Assembly (NCBI GenBank): GCA_009700815.1
Contig: WLLG01000063.1
Span: forward strand, 1 to 9,229
Length of the DNA: 9,229 bases
Reading direction: 5' to 3'
Origin: Actinomycetota bacterium
Lineage (GTDB): Bacteria; Actinomycetota; Acidimicrobiia; Acidimicrobiales; Microtrichaceae
Shown here: positions 1-7,082 of the stretch, piece by piece
Layout: each line of letters starts with the position of its first letter
Position numbering within the stretch: position 1 is the first letter of the stretch
Notes under the pieces: generated by a model
The model's input: the letters and a program-made list of their open reading frames with translations, nothing else
Databases searched by the model: none
Told to the model about the DNA's origin: nothing
Position numbers and translations under genes: made by a program

Positions 1-2
1 CG

Positions 3-1691
3 CATCACGCTGGAATGATCCCGTCGTTTCGAGAGGCAGTAGAGGATTGCTTTGTTGAAGGACTCGTCAGGGTTGTGTTTGCGACCGAGACTCTGGCTCT
101 AGGTATCAACATGCCGGCGCGTACAGTCGTGATTGAGCGGCTCAGTAAATTCAACGGCGAAGGCCACGAGTTCTTGACGCCCGGGCAGTTCACACAGCTC
201 ACTGGCCGTGCGGGCCGACGCGGAATCGACGACCAAGGCTCAGCCGTTGTGCTGTGGTCGCCCTTCTGCACATTCGCTCAGGTGGCCACTCTGGCAGCAA
301 GTCGGGAGTTTCCCCTTGTCTCGTCGTTCCGGCCCACTTACAACATGGCGGCCAATCTGATTGAGCGTTATGAAGAGGCTCCGGCGATGGAGGTACTCAC
401 TCGTTCCTTCGCTCAGTTCCAGACTGACCGAGCAGTAGTCCTGCTGTCTGCGCGAGTTCATAACCTCGAGCTAGAGATCGACGAGTACCGCTCTGCAGAA
501 GCCAGCAACAGCGAGTTGGTATTCGACGTAGCGGGATATGTAGAGATCACCGATTCCATCCGGCAACTCAAGCGCGATGCTCGTGGCAATCGCGCTGCAG
601 TCGACAGGGCGCTGGCGGCATTAAGGCCAGGGGATGTTCTGGAACGGGGTACCCGCAAGGGGAGCAAGCTGTTTTTGGTGCTTTCGGTATCCTCTCGAAA
701 GGGGGGAGTCATGCGTGTTCGAGGCGTAAACCCGAGCGGAAATTCAGCCTCGGTAGAAGCTGCCACCGTGAGTGGGTCTCTGCAGCCGGTAGCTCACATC
801 GATCTGCCAGTTCCCTATATGCCAAAAGATCCCAACTACCGAAGGCAGTGCGCCGGGCTCCTGAAGCGCCTCAACCCAAAGCGCCTGAACCCAGCGCGCT
901 TGCCTGACAGAGGTCAGCAGGGATCGGGCTCTGAACGCTCAGAAGCTGCTGCGATCTGGGGCGCCGACCCGTATCTCGATGCCTTGCAGGCACAGCAGGA
1001 CCATCCGCTCCATGATCACCCCGATCGCGATCAGCTGATGCGTGTTCAGTTCGGCCTGTCCAAACTGCAACAAGAACAGCAGTCACTAGTTCAAGAGATT
1101 GACCGTCGTGGTTCCGGCCTTGTGCAGCGGTTTGGTTCGGTTCGAGAGGTCCTTGAACGAACTGGCCACAGCGACGGATGGGCGCTGACTCCGGCAGGCC
1201 TCCGGTTACGCCGGATTTACCACGAGTCGGACCTGCTGATCTCGCTATGTCTGACTGAGGGGATCTTTGATGGTCTCGAAGATGCCGAACTAGCGGCGCT
1301 TGTGAGTTGCGCAACCTACGAACACCGGAGTTCAGAACCGGCCCCCGCACCACTCTTGCCAAGCACGGAACTGCGCAAGCGTTTCGGTCTGATGCAGAGC
1401 ACATGGAAGCGCTTGGAGCGCCTAGAGCGAGGCTTGAAGCTACCGCTGAGCCGTGAACCAGAAGCTGGGTTTGCCGCTTCTGCATGGTCGTGGTCTGCGG
1501 GTCAGGAACTCGACGACATTCTTGATGACGATCTGTTGGGCGGAGACTTTGTGCGCAACGTCCGCCAGCTGATCGATCTCCTGAGACAGTTTGGTGATGT
1601 TGCACCAAACCCAACCACGGCAAAGTCCGCACGGCGTGCCGCGGAGTCGCTCTCTCGTGGGGTCGTGCTTGCTTCGGGCGAGGTCTCGTGA
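3..1691 (+). CDS. helY: Ski2-like DEAD/DEAH-box helicase HelY, C-terminal part (5' truncated by window edge)
   Basis: ATP-dependent RNA/DNA helicase of the Ski2/Mtr4-like superfamily 2 group; actinobacterial HelY is presumed to act in RNA processing or turnover. The reading frame is open to the left edge. The codons before the first ATG (position 15) encode HHAG, which completes the typical HHAGM motif, so that ATG is internal and the gene starts outside the window. Counting from that Met, motif V (FATETLALGINMPAR) is at residues 22-36 and motif VI (QLTGRAGRRGID) at 61-72. A winged-helix and beta-barrel region follows. From about residue 380 there is a DSHCT-type helical C-terminal domain, with SAGQELDDIL and GDFVRNVRQLIDLL near 495-530. 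Mycobacterial HelY is about 900 residues, so roughly the first 340 residues, with motifs I-IV, are missing from view. The next gene follows after 31 bases, suggesting co-transcription. Confidence 0.93.
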   Translation, partial: HHAGMIPSFREAVEDCFVEGLVRVVFATETLALGINMPARTVVIERLSKFNGEGHEFLTPGQFTQLTGRAGRRGIDDQGSAVVLWSPFCTFAQVATLAASREFPLVSSFRPTYNMAANLIERYEEAPAMEVLTRSFAQFQTDRAVVLLSARVHNLELEIDEYRSAEASNSELVFDVAGYVEITDSIRQLKRDARGNRAAVDRALAALRPGDVLERGTRKGSKLFLVLSVSSRKGGVMRVRGVNPSGNSASVEAATVSGSLQPVAHIDLPVPYMPKDPNYRRQCAGLLKRLNPKRLNPARLPDRGQQGSGSERSEAAAIWGADPYLDALQAQQDHPLHDHPDRDQLMRVQFGLSKLQQEQQSLVQEIDRRGSGLVQRFGSVREVLERTGHSDGWALTPAGLRLRRIYHESDLLISLCLTEGIFDGLEDAELAALVSCATYEHRSSEPAPAPLLPSTELRKRFGLMQSTWKRLERLERGLKLPLSREPEAGFAASAWSWSAGQELDDILDDDLLGGDFVRNVRQLIDLLRQFGDVAPNPTTAKSARRAAESLSRGVVLASGEVS

Positions 1692-1722
1692 GGGTGTGTG
1701 AGTTTGGATCCATGGATCAGAG

Positions 1723-2367
1723 ATGACAATCCGCAAGGGCGAAACATGGGGCCAACCCGGTGGAATCGAGCGTCCAAGTGAGTTTGTGTCGACCGACTCC
1801 GAGTTGGCAGCAGTCCTACAGGGTTGCCGGAACTCCCAGACGGTTGCTCCGCTGATCGGTCTACTCGGCGGGTCGCTGCATCGGACCCTTGGTGCGCCAC
1901 AGCGGGACGAGGCAGCACTCAGATCGGGGCAGGGCTACATCTATCCCATAGATGTAGGAGTTTTAGGGTTCAGCGATGCGCAAGGAGCGAACCAGGAGGT
2001 GGTCTTTGTGGCGCATCTGCTCGCCTTGACGGATCCCAGATCAAGGCTCTGGAAAGGCCGCACAGTCATTGCTATGAATGCCGCATTCCTCGATGACTTG
2101 AACCTGGCACCAAAATCACATCCCAACGATGGCCGACTCGATGTGACGGACGGGCAACTCAATAGGTCACAGAGGAAGCAGGCCTTGCGCCGGGCTGTGA
2201 GCGGTTCGCATCTGCCGCACCCGGCCCTGATCGAGCAGCGAGTGAGTACCAGATTAGAGATTCGCGGCGAAACCGCGTTTCGATTCGTGGCCGATGGACG
2301 GCCCTGTGGGGCTGCCCAGCAGTTCTCAATTACCTGCATTCCCGATGCTGCAAGGATTTTGCTTTGA
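1723..2367 (+). CDS. Stand-alone diacylglycerol kinase-like (YegS/DagK C-terminal type) domain protein
   Basis: This 214-residue protein resembles the C-terminal substrate domain of diacylglycerol/sphingosine kinase-family enzymes (YegS, DgkB). The key stretch runs from about residue 108 to 141 and includes AFLDDLNLAP and HPNDGRLDV, matching the NxxFxGxxxxAPxAxPxDGxLDV pattern of that family. Near the C-terminus, ADGRPCG resembles the family's final DGE-type turn. The GGDGT nucleotide-binding motif of the N-terminal kinase domain is absent; the nearest glycine-rich stretch is IGLLGGSLHRTLGAP at 44-58. Kinase activity is therefore doubtful, although I recall stand-alone proteins of this size in other actinobacteria. 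An in-frame TGA at 1699-1701 lies just upstream and no other start falls between it and ATG 1723. It sits 31 bases after helY. The ribosome site is weak. Confidence 0.72.
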   Translation: MTIRKGETWGQPGGIERPSEFVSTDSELAAVLQGCRNSQTVAPLIGLLGGSLHRTLGAPQRDEAALRSGQGYIYPIDVGVLGFSDAQGANQEVVFVAHLLALTDPRSRLWKGRTVIAMNAAFLDDLNLAPKSHPNDGRLDVTDGQLNRSQRKQALRRAVSGSHLPHPALIEQRVSTRLEIRGETAFRFVADGRPCGAAQQFSITCIPDAARILL

Positions 2368-2399
2368 TGCAGCTTCAACGCAATATGGCCTGACCTCGC

Positions 2400-2405
2400 T
2401 AGCCT
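2400..2405 (+). promoter_or_regulatory. Possible -10 element for a leaderless dehydrogenase transcript
   Basis: TAGCCT fits the actinobacterial TANNNT pattern and ends seven bases before the ATG at 2413. That would place the transcription start at or next to the start codon. No Shine-Dalgarno sequence precedes this ATG and no convincing -35 box is visible. Leaderless mRNAs are common in Actinobacteria. This is a spacing-based inference only. Confidence 0.25.
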
Positions 2406-2412
2406 GAGTCCC

Positions 2413-3399
2413 ATGCACGCATGGCATCTTCCTGAATCACCAGGTCAGTTTGTGTGGGGCGAAGTCCCAGATCCTGTGGCTGGCCCGGGCCAAGTCAGGA
2501 TTCGGGTTCGTGCTTCGGCCCTCAATCATATGGATCTTTGGCTCACCACGGGACTTCCCAAACCTCCGGTGTTTCCGCATGTACCGGGAAATGACGTTGC
2601 GGGAGTAGTCGAGTCACTCGGTGAGGGTGTGACGAGCTTTGCGATAGGTGATGAGGTTGTGATCAACACCGCCCTCGTTCCCGAGTCTGCTTTGCAGCGT
2701 GGGGTTGACTCGGTTCTCGATCCGAAGATGCGGCTACTAGGAGAGCACTGCTGGGGAGGCCACGGAGAGTTCTGTGTGGTGGCCGCACATCAGCTTGAGT
2801 TCAAGCCAAAGAACCGGACTTGGGCCGAGGTTGCCTCCTACCCGGTGTGCACAACCACAGCATGGAGACTCTTACGAAGGGCACGACTCGCTCCAGACGA
2901 GACGGTGCTCATAACAGGAATTGGCGGCGGTGTCGCAACGGCTGCGATGCAGCTTGCGATTCACCTTGGGGCACGCGTTTTTGTAACCTCACGAGACCCG
3001 GCCAAGCGAGCGCGAGCACTGGAGCTTGGTGCTGAAGGAGCTTTTGATTCCAAGGGGCCCTATCCGATCAGCGCTGATGTCGTGGTCGATAGCATCGGCC
3101 CGGCTACATGGGAATACTCCGTGCGGACCCTTCGACATGGCGGGCGCATGTGCGTGTGCGGTGGGACCTCTGGGCCAAAGGTAGAGCTGAATCTGCCCCG
3201 ATTGTTCTTCAAACAGCTCGATATTCTGGGAGCGAGCTGCGGCAGCCAAGAGGAGTTCCGGTACGTGACTTCCTTGATGGAGCAGGGATTGCCAGTAGTG
3301 CTCGACGAGATCCTGCCATTGTCTGAATTTCCACGAGCGCTCGACCGACTGCGCACGGCATCTCAATTGGGCAAAGTCGTCTTGGAGCATCCGGAGTGA
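2413..3399 (+). CDS. Medium-chain dehydrogenase/reductase (quinone-oxidoreductase-like alcohol dehydrogenase), zinc-less
   Basis: NAD(P)H-dependent oxidoreductase of the medium-chain dehydrogenase (MDR) superfamily, 328 residues, a typical length. The N-terminal GroES-like domain includes NHMD at 38-41 and PGNDVAG at 58-64. The Rossmann domain has the dinucleotide motif ITGIGGGVATAAMQLA at 167-182, followed by SR at 193-194, a basic residue placed where it could favour NADPH. The C-terminus GKVVLEHPE is standard for the family. The catalytic-zinc CxxD is NxxD here, and the GHE motif is GND. The lobe at 82-113, where relatives carry four structural-zinc cysteines, holds only one cysteine (C113), although the flanking GEH and GG remain. 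A zinc-free enzyme is therefore likely; the substrate is unknown. The stop codon overlaps the GTG start of the next gene, so the two are probably co-translated. Confidence 0.85.
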   Translation: MHAWHLPESPGQFVWGEVPDPVAGPGQVRIRVRASALNHMDLWLTTGLPKPPVFPHVPGNDVAGVVESLGEGVTSFAIGDEVVINTALVPESALQRGVDSVLDPKMRLLGEHCWGGHGEFCVVAAHQLEFKPKNRTWAEVASYPVCTTTAWRLLRRARLAPDETVLITGIGGGVATAAMQLAIHLGARVFVTSRDPAKRARALELGAEGAFDSKGPYPISADVVVDSIGPATWEYSVRTLRHGGRMCVCGGTSGPKVELNLPRLFFKQLDILGASCGSQEEFRYVTSLMEQGLPVVLDEILPLSEFPRALDRLRTASQLGKVVLEHPE

Positions 3400-3445
3400 C
3401 TGGAGCATCCTCAGTGACTGGGGCATCGGGAGCGACTGGAGCATC
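3382..3445 (+). repeat. 18-bp tandem repeat (3.5 units) spanning a stop/start junction
   Basis: Three full units lie at 3382-3399, 3400-3417 and 3418-3435, followed by a 10-base partial unit at 3436-3445. The second unit reads CTGGAGCATCCTCAGTGA. Unit 1 encodes the final LEHPE-stop of the dehydrogenase in one frame. In the other frame the units encode successive (M/V/A)-TGAS-(S/G/A) hexapeptides at the N-terminus of the peptidase. Units 1 and 2 each contain GGAG, eight bases, then GTGA, which is a full ribosome site and start codon. Unit 3 has GGGG and GCGA in the same places. Confidence 0.9.
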
Positions 3446-4574
3446 AGCGCAAGCAAAGCAGCGAGCAGCTGAACTGGTTCAGAGCCAGTCGGACTTGCTC
3501 GTTGACATCTCACATCAGATTTGGGAGACGCCTGAGTTAGCCTTTCAGGAACGACATGCGCATGACCTTTTGTGTAAGACCCTGCATGAGAACGGACTGG
3601 ATGCTCAGGCGCATGCCTATGGTCTCGAGACTGCTTTCGTAGCCTCAGCAGGCACCGAAGGCCCAGAGATTGCAGTGCTCTGCGAGTACGACGCTTTACC
3701 AGGGATAGGTCACGCTTGCGGCCACAATGTGATTGCAGCGGCAGGCCTTGGGGCTGGACTTGCCGCAGCGAGTTTGGCTGCTGAATTAGGCGGCCGAGTC
3801 AGAATTCTTGGCACACCTGCCGAAGAAGGAGGGGGCGGCAAGGTCTTTATGTTGCGGCAAGGTGCGTTTGACGGGGTAGACGCCGCAATGATGGTGCATC
3901 CGGCCGATCATGACCTTCCCACGCTCACGACTCTTGCAGTTCATACGCTGCATGTTCACTACAGCGGGGTTGCATCACACGCCGCTGCAGCGCCTCACCT
4001 AGGCCGAAACGCTCTCGATGCAGCCGTTCTTGGTTACGTAAACGTCGCTGCGTTGAGGCAGCACATCCGCAGCGATGAGCGCGTACATGGCGTGTTTCCC
4101 AGCGCCGGAGAGCAGCCAAATATTGTGCCGAGTACTGCTAGTGCTCATTGGTATGTCCGAGCGTCAACCACGGAGCGTCTTGAAGAACTCAAAGAGCGTG
4201 TTGTCAACTGTCTGGCAGCCGGAGCGCTAGCCGCTGGCTGCGTTATGGATCTGAATTGGGTTGACCCGGCCTATAGCGAGATGAGCGATAACGATCAGTT
4301 GCTCAGCAGGTATCAACGTAATGCGGAGTTCCTCGGACGGCCGTTCGAAGACCCCGAGGTGGTTGGCTACGTCACGGGAAGCACAGATATGGGAAACCTG
4401 AGCCAAGTCATGCCCACCATTCACCCTCTCATTGCAGTCGCTCCACCTGGAGTCTCGATTCATACGCCGGAATTTGCAGCATATGCACGCAGCGAGGCCG
4501 GGGACCGCGCAGTACTCGACGGTGCAACATCGCTAGCTGCAACAATCATTGACTGCTGGCTCGACCCTTTGTGA
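3396..4574 (+). CDS. M20 family metallopeptidase/amidohydrolase (PM20D2/ACY1L2-like)
   Basis: Zinc-dependent amide or dipeptide hydrolase of the M20 family, 392 residues, cytoplasmic (no signal peptide seen). Visible motifs are EYDALPGIGHACGHN at 97-111 with likely metal ligands C108 and H110, GTPAEEGGGGK at 139-149 with the catalytic/metal glutamates E143-E144, H168 in MMVHP, GVASHAAAAP at 191-200 in the dimerisation domain, NIVP at 242-245, and the late ligand H356 in IHTPEF. The GTPAEEGGGGK form and the spacing resemble the ACY1L2/PM20D2 branch, whose eukaryotic member cleaves beta-alanyl-lysine-type dipeptides; the substrate here is not known. The first start is GTG 3396, overlapping the upstream TGA (GTGA) with GGAG at 3384-3387. 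A second equivalent start exists at GTG 3414. Residues 1-18 come from an 18-bp tandem repeat, and the conserved domain begins near residue 23. Confidence 0.88.
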   Translation: MTGASSVTGASGATGASAQAKQRAAELVQSQSDLLVDISHQIWETPELAFQERHAHDLLCKTLHENGLDAQAHAYGLETAFVASAGTEGPEIAVLCEYDALPGIGHACGHNVIAAAGLGAGLAAASLAAELGGRVRILGTPAEEGGGGKVFMLRQGAFDGVDAAMMVHPADHDLPTLTTLAVHTLHVHYSGVASHAAAAPHLGRNALDAAVLGYVNVAALRQHIRSDERVHGVFPSAGEQPNIVPSTASAHWYVRASTTERLEELKERVVNCLAAGALAAGCVMDLNWVDPAYSEMSDNDQLLSRYQRNAEFLGRPFEDPEVVGYVTGSTDMGNLSQVMPTIHPLIAVAPPGVSIHTPEFAAYARSEAGDRAVLDGATSLAATIIDCWLDPL

Positions 4575-4683
4575 GCCTGAATTCCTGAGCAGTGCGGCTA
4601 CCGAAGTGGCTGATCTGGCAGAAATATCGCCGCTTTTCCTCCTTTTTGCCGGCCGGGTCGCCAACGTTCCCGCCGAAGGGACC

Positions 4684-4689
4684 TATTGT
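4684..4689 (+). promoter_or_regulatory. Possible -10 element for a leaderless ThyX-like gene
   Basis: TATTGT fits TANNNT and lies six bases before GTG 4696, the start suggested by where the ThyX-like homology begins. An AAGGGA at 4676-4681 is about 14 bases away, too far for an ordinary ribosome site. No matching -35 box was found. Inference only. Confidence 0.28.
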
Positions 4690-4695
4690 GGCCAC

Positions 4696-6321
4696 GTGAG
4701 TTCCCTCGTACCAACGTACGTCGCAGAGCAGTTCACCGAAGAGGAGCAAGTTGTCCTCCGGCGTTACTTCTCAAATCTCGACGGTCCAGTCTTTGCGCTT
4801 GTCAACCTTCCCGAGGTGGTGAAGGGTGCGTTGTTTGCGCGTTATTCCCGCTCTGCGAAGTCGCTGCGGAGGTTGTTCGTCGACGAGTTCGTTGGGGAGC
4901 TGGACACGACTGGTGATGAGTCAGTAGATGCGACGATTGGTTTGGATCGCGCCGAGGCACTGTACGACCGAATCTTTTTTGAATACGGCGACGACAGCGT
5001 CGCTCAGCTAGGTGGAGTACACCTTGCATGCGAGCAGGCCTCGAACCTCCTCACCAAGATTCTGGAGTGGGGTCGGCTGATGTCGTACCTTGAGCAATCG
5101 ACTCGGTACATCCCATATGACGAGCGGCTCGGCGGTAGGTTCCGCTATCACCGAGATCCCGAACTCCTAGGGTCCAACATGGGGGCCCGGTATGTAGGCG
5201 ATATGGATCGCTTATTTGATACCTACGGAGAACTTGCTCGGTCAATCCAGGATCATTTCCGGGAGCGCTATCCAAAGAACGAGCAGGATTCCGACTTCGT
5301 TTATCGGCAGGCCATACGTGCCAAGGCCTTTGATGCCACCCGAGGAATCCTTCCCGCTGCCTCGCTCTCGAATGTCGGAATCTATGGCTCGGGTCAGGGC
5401 TTCGAAGCATTGCTACTGCGGATGCGCTCTCACCCATTGCCAGAGGCTCGGCAATATTCGGAATTGATGCTGGTTGAGCTGCGAAAGGTCATACCCAGCT
5501 TCTTGCGGCGAGTTGATCTTCCAGACCGAGGCGGAGCCTCCTCGAAGTACATGTCCAATAACCGTGAAGCCATGGAGACCGTTGCCTACGAGATGTTGCC
5601 CGGTGATGAATCCTCTGGCCTAGCGGCCCCAACGGTGACCCTGCTTGACTGGGATCCCGAGGGCGAGGTCAAAGTCATTGCGGCGATGCTGTATCCGCAT
5701 ACCAGTATTCCAGAGGCCCAGATTCTTGACCGGGTTCGCCTAATGTCGGTTGATGACCGACTCGCTGTTGCTCGGGCATATGTTGGCGAGCGAACAAATA
5801 GGCGTCATAAGCCTGGTCGAGCATTAGAGCGAACTGATTATCGCTTTGATGTTGTCTCTGACTACGGCGCATTCAGAGACTTGCAGCGTCACCGACTCAT
5901 GACTATTGAATGGCAAGAACTTACGCCGCGGCATGGGTATACGCGACCAGTTTCTATCGATGACGCGGGACTCACGGCTCAGTTTGATGAGGCCATGGGT
6001 ATCTCAAAGGACCTCTGGACCGATTTGTCCGAACGATTCCCTGAGCGTGCCGGGTACGCAGTCTCCTTGGCGTATCGCATCCGTTACGCCATGCAGTTCA
6101 ACGCACGTGAAGCCATGCATTTGATTGAGTTGCGAACCTCCATTCAGGGCCATCCCAGTTATCGCTCTGTGGGCCAGGAAATGCATCGCCTCATCGCCGA
6201 GCAGGCGGGCCACAGGACCATTGCCGAGATGATGCTGTTTGTGGATCACTCGGGTGAGCCTGAACTTGAGCGTCTTCAGGCTGAACGTCAGGCTGAGACT
6301 CGCCGTAGTCCTGCGAGCTAG
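4696..6321 (+). CDS. Tandem two-domain ThyX-like protein (FAD-dependent thymidylate synthase family)
   Basis: This 541-residue protein contains two ThyX-like (Thy1) halves, whereas single ThyX enzymes are about 220-250 residues. ThyX makes dTMP from dUMP using FAD and methylene-tetrahydrofolate. Numbering from GTG 4696, the N-half (about 30-270) has WGRLMSYLEQSTRY at 125-138, matching the RHRxxSxNExSxRY signature but with the first R and H replaced by W125 and G126. It also has RGILP at 216-220 and R242. The C-half (about 310-520) has RHR at 398-400, but the E, S and R that should follow are W406, E408 and T410; it keeps NAR at 469-471 and R480. Each half therefore holds different signature residues. 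The frame is open further upstream (TTG 4549, GTG 4606), but the leading residues look non-conserved, so 4696 is preferred. Whether it synthesises dTMP is open. Confidence 0.82.
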   Translation: MSSLVPTYVAEQFTEEEQVVLRRYFSNLDGPVFALVNLPEVVKGALFARYSRSAKSLRRLFVDEFVGELDTTGDESVDATIGLDRAEALYDRIFFEYGDDSVAQLGGVHLACEQASNLLTKILEWGRLMSYLEQSTRYIPYDERLGGRFRYHRDPELLGSNMGARYVGDMDRLFDTYGELARSIQDHFRERYPKNEQDSDFVYRQAIRAKAFDATRGILPAASLSNVGIYGSGQGFEALLLRMRSHPLPEARQYSELMLVELRKVIPSFLRRVDLPDRGGASSKYMSNNREAMETVAYEMLPGDESSGLAAPTVTLLDWDPEGEVKVIAAMLYPHTSIPEAQILDRVRLMSVDDRLAVARAYVGERTNRRHKPGRALERTDYRFDVVSDYGAFRDLQRHRLMTIEWQELTPRHGYTRPVSIDDAGLTAQFDEAMGISKDLWTDLSERFPERAGYAVSLAYRIRYAMQFNAREAMHLIELRTSIQGHPSYRSVGQEMHRLIAEQAGHRTIAEMMLFVDHSGEPELERLQAERQAETRRSPAS

Positions 6322-6424
6322 TCGTAGTCCATCGAACGAACCGAGTTTGCTGCAATCCTGAGCGTCCTGAGGCCTGTGGAACTCGTCGAGGTTTGAGCGG
6401 GAAGTGCACTTTTTCGGCTGGATG

Positions 6425-6454
6425 CAGACAACACACTGTTTGAGTGTCTATGAT
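6425..6454 (+). promoter_or_regulatory. Candidate sigma-70-type promoter for the acidic protein gene
   Basis: CAGACA (6425-6430) and TATGAT (6449-6454) are separated by 18 bases and match the -35 and -10 consensus at 4 of 6 and 5 of 6 positions. Transcription would start near 6461, giving a leader of about 30 bases before GTG 6490. It lies in the largest gene-free gap of the window (6322-6489). A 6-base inverted repeat, TTGAGT (6440-6445) and ACTCAA (6463-6468), brackets the -10 box and could be an operator, or chance. Confidence 0.45.
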
Positions 6455-6489
6455 GCGGCCCGACTCAAGCCGATTTCTGGTTTGTCTAC

Positions 6490-7035
6490 GTGAACGGAAG
6501 AGAAATCTTGGAAGATGACATTGATGGCGAAGAGGCCGAAGCCCTTGAGGAGGAAGAACTCGAGGAAGACGACCTTGAAGTAGACGAGCTAGAGGATGAC
6601 GGTGAACTCGACGATCTCGTTGTCGGCGACGTCATCGTTGACGATGTCTCTGCAGAGGTTGTTGTAGAGGAAGAAGAGGAGGATGCTCCAGCTGCGAGGC
6701 GTAAGCGTCCTTCCGATGTCAATGACGACGAAGATGAAGACGTAGACCCTGACGACGTTGAGGCAGACCTCGACGCCATCTTGAAAGACCGAATCGCTGC
6801 AACTCCTGATGACGAGGATGAAGAAGAAGAAGTTTCCGATGCCTCGTCGGATGCGGACGGTACAGAGCGGGTGGCAGCAAAGTCTGCTGAAGAGTTCACC
6901 TGTGGGACCTGTTTCATGATTGTCCACCCCCGCCAGTTTGGACCCAAAGACAATCTGGTTTGCCCCGAGGGGTACTCACCCTGCCCTTCGATTGCACAGG
7001 TTCAGAAGCGACTCAAGAAGGCTGCAAAGAAGTAG
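6490..7035 (+). CDS. Highly acidic protein with C-terminal DUF4193-like Cys4 zinc knuckle
   Basis: A 181-residue cytoplasmic protein in three parts. Residues 1-120 are extremely acidic; about half are Asp or Glu (58 by hand count), and the stretch is probably disordered. An EADLDAILKDRI segment at 91-102, then EFTCGTCFMIVHPRQF at 135-150 and NLVCPEGYSPC at 155-165, resemble the actinobacterial DUF4193 family. C138, C141, C158 and C165 could bind one zinc ion. The tail at 172-181 (QKRLKKAAKK) is strongly basic, so the two ends carry opposite charges. DUF4193 has no established function as far as I know; typical members are shorter, and this one has a much longer acidic front. The start is GTG 6490 with no good ribosome site. 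A nucleic-acid-associated or RNA-polymerase-associated role is conceivable but unproven. Confidence 0.72.
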   Translation: MNGREILEDDIDGEEAEALEEEELEEDDLEVDELEDDGELDDLVVGDVIVDDVSAEVVVEEEEEDAPAARRKRPSDVNDDEDEDVDPDDVEADLDAILKDRIAATPDDEDEEEEVSDASSDADGTERVAAKSAEEFTCGTCFMIVHPRQFGPKDNLVCPEGYSPCPSIAQVQKRLKKAAKK

Positions 7036-7078
7036 AACTTGCCGTGTCGGTGTTCTGACTTTCAGGCTCGACAAAATC

Positions 7079-7082
7079 AGGG
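7079..7082 (+). promoter_or_regulatory. Weak ribosome-binding site AGGG before ATG 7096
   Basis: AGGG lies 13 bases before ATG 7096. The spacing is longer than ideal, but it is better support than anything in front of the in-frame TTG at 7039, so it favours the ATG as the start. Confidence 0.3.

Noticed and set aside
871..1713. Long - strand open frame of 280 codons opposite helY
   Set aside because: It lies antisense to a clearly coding helicase frame, has no recognisable domain, and is rich in Arg/Pro/Ser as expected of a shadow frame in GC-rich DNA.
4549..4695. In-frame N-terminal extension of the ThyX-like protein from TTG 4549 or GTG 4606
   Set aside because: It would overlap the M20 gene. 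The added residues look like spacer, and no ribosome site supports these starts.
6440..6468. Inverted repeat TTGAGT/ACTCAA around the candidate -10 box as an operator
   Set aside because: Six-base arms separated by 17 bases occur often by chance. Noted with the promoter but not called as a separate site.
6486..6953. - strand open frame with very long serine runs opposite the acidic gene
   Set aside because: The Ser runs are what GAG/GAA/GAC/GAT-rich sense sequence yields in the complementary frame. The + strand frame has the DUF4193-like tail and cysteines.
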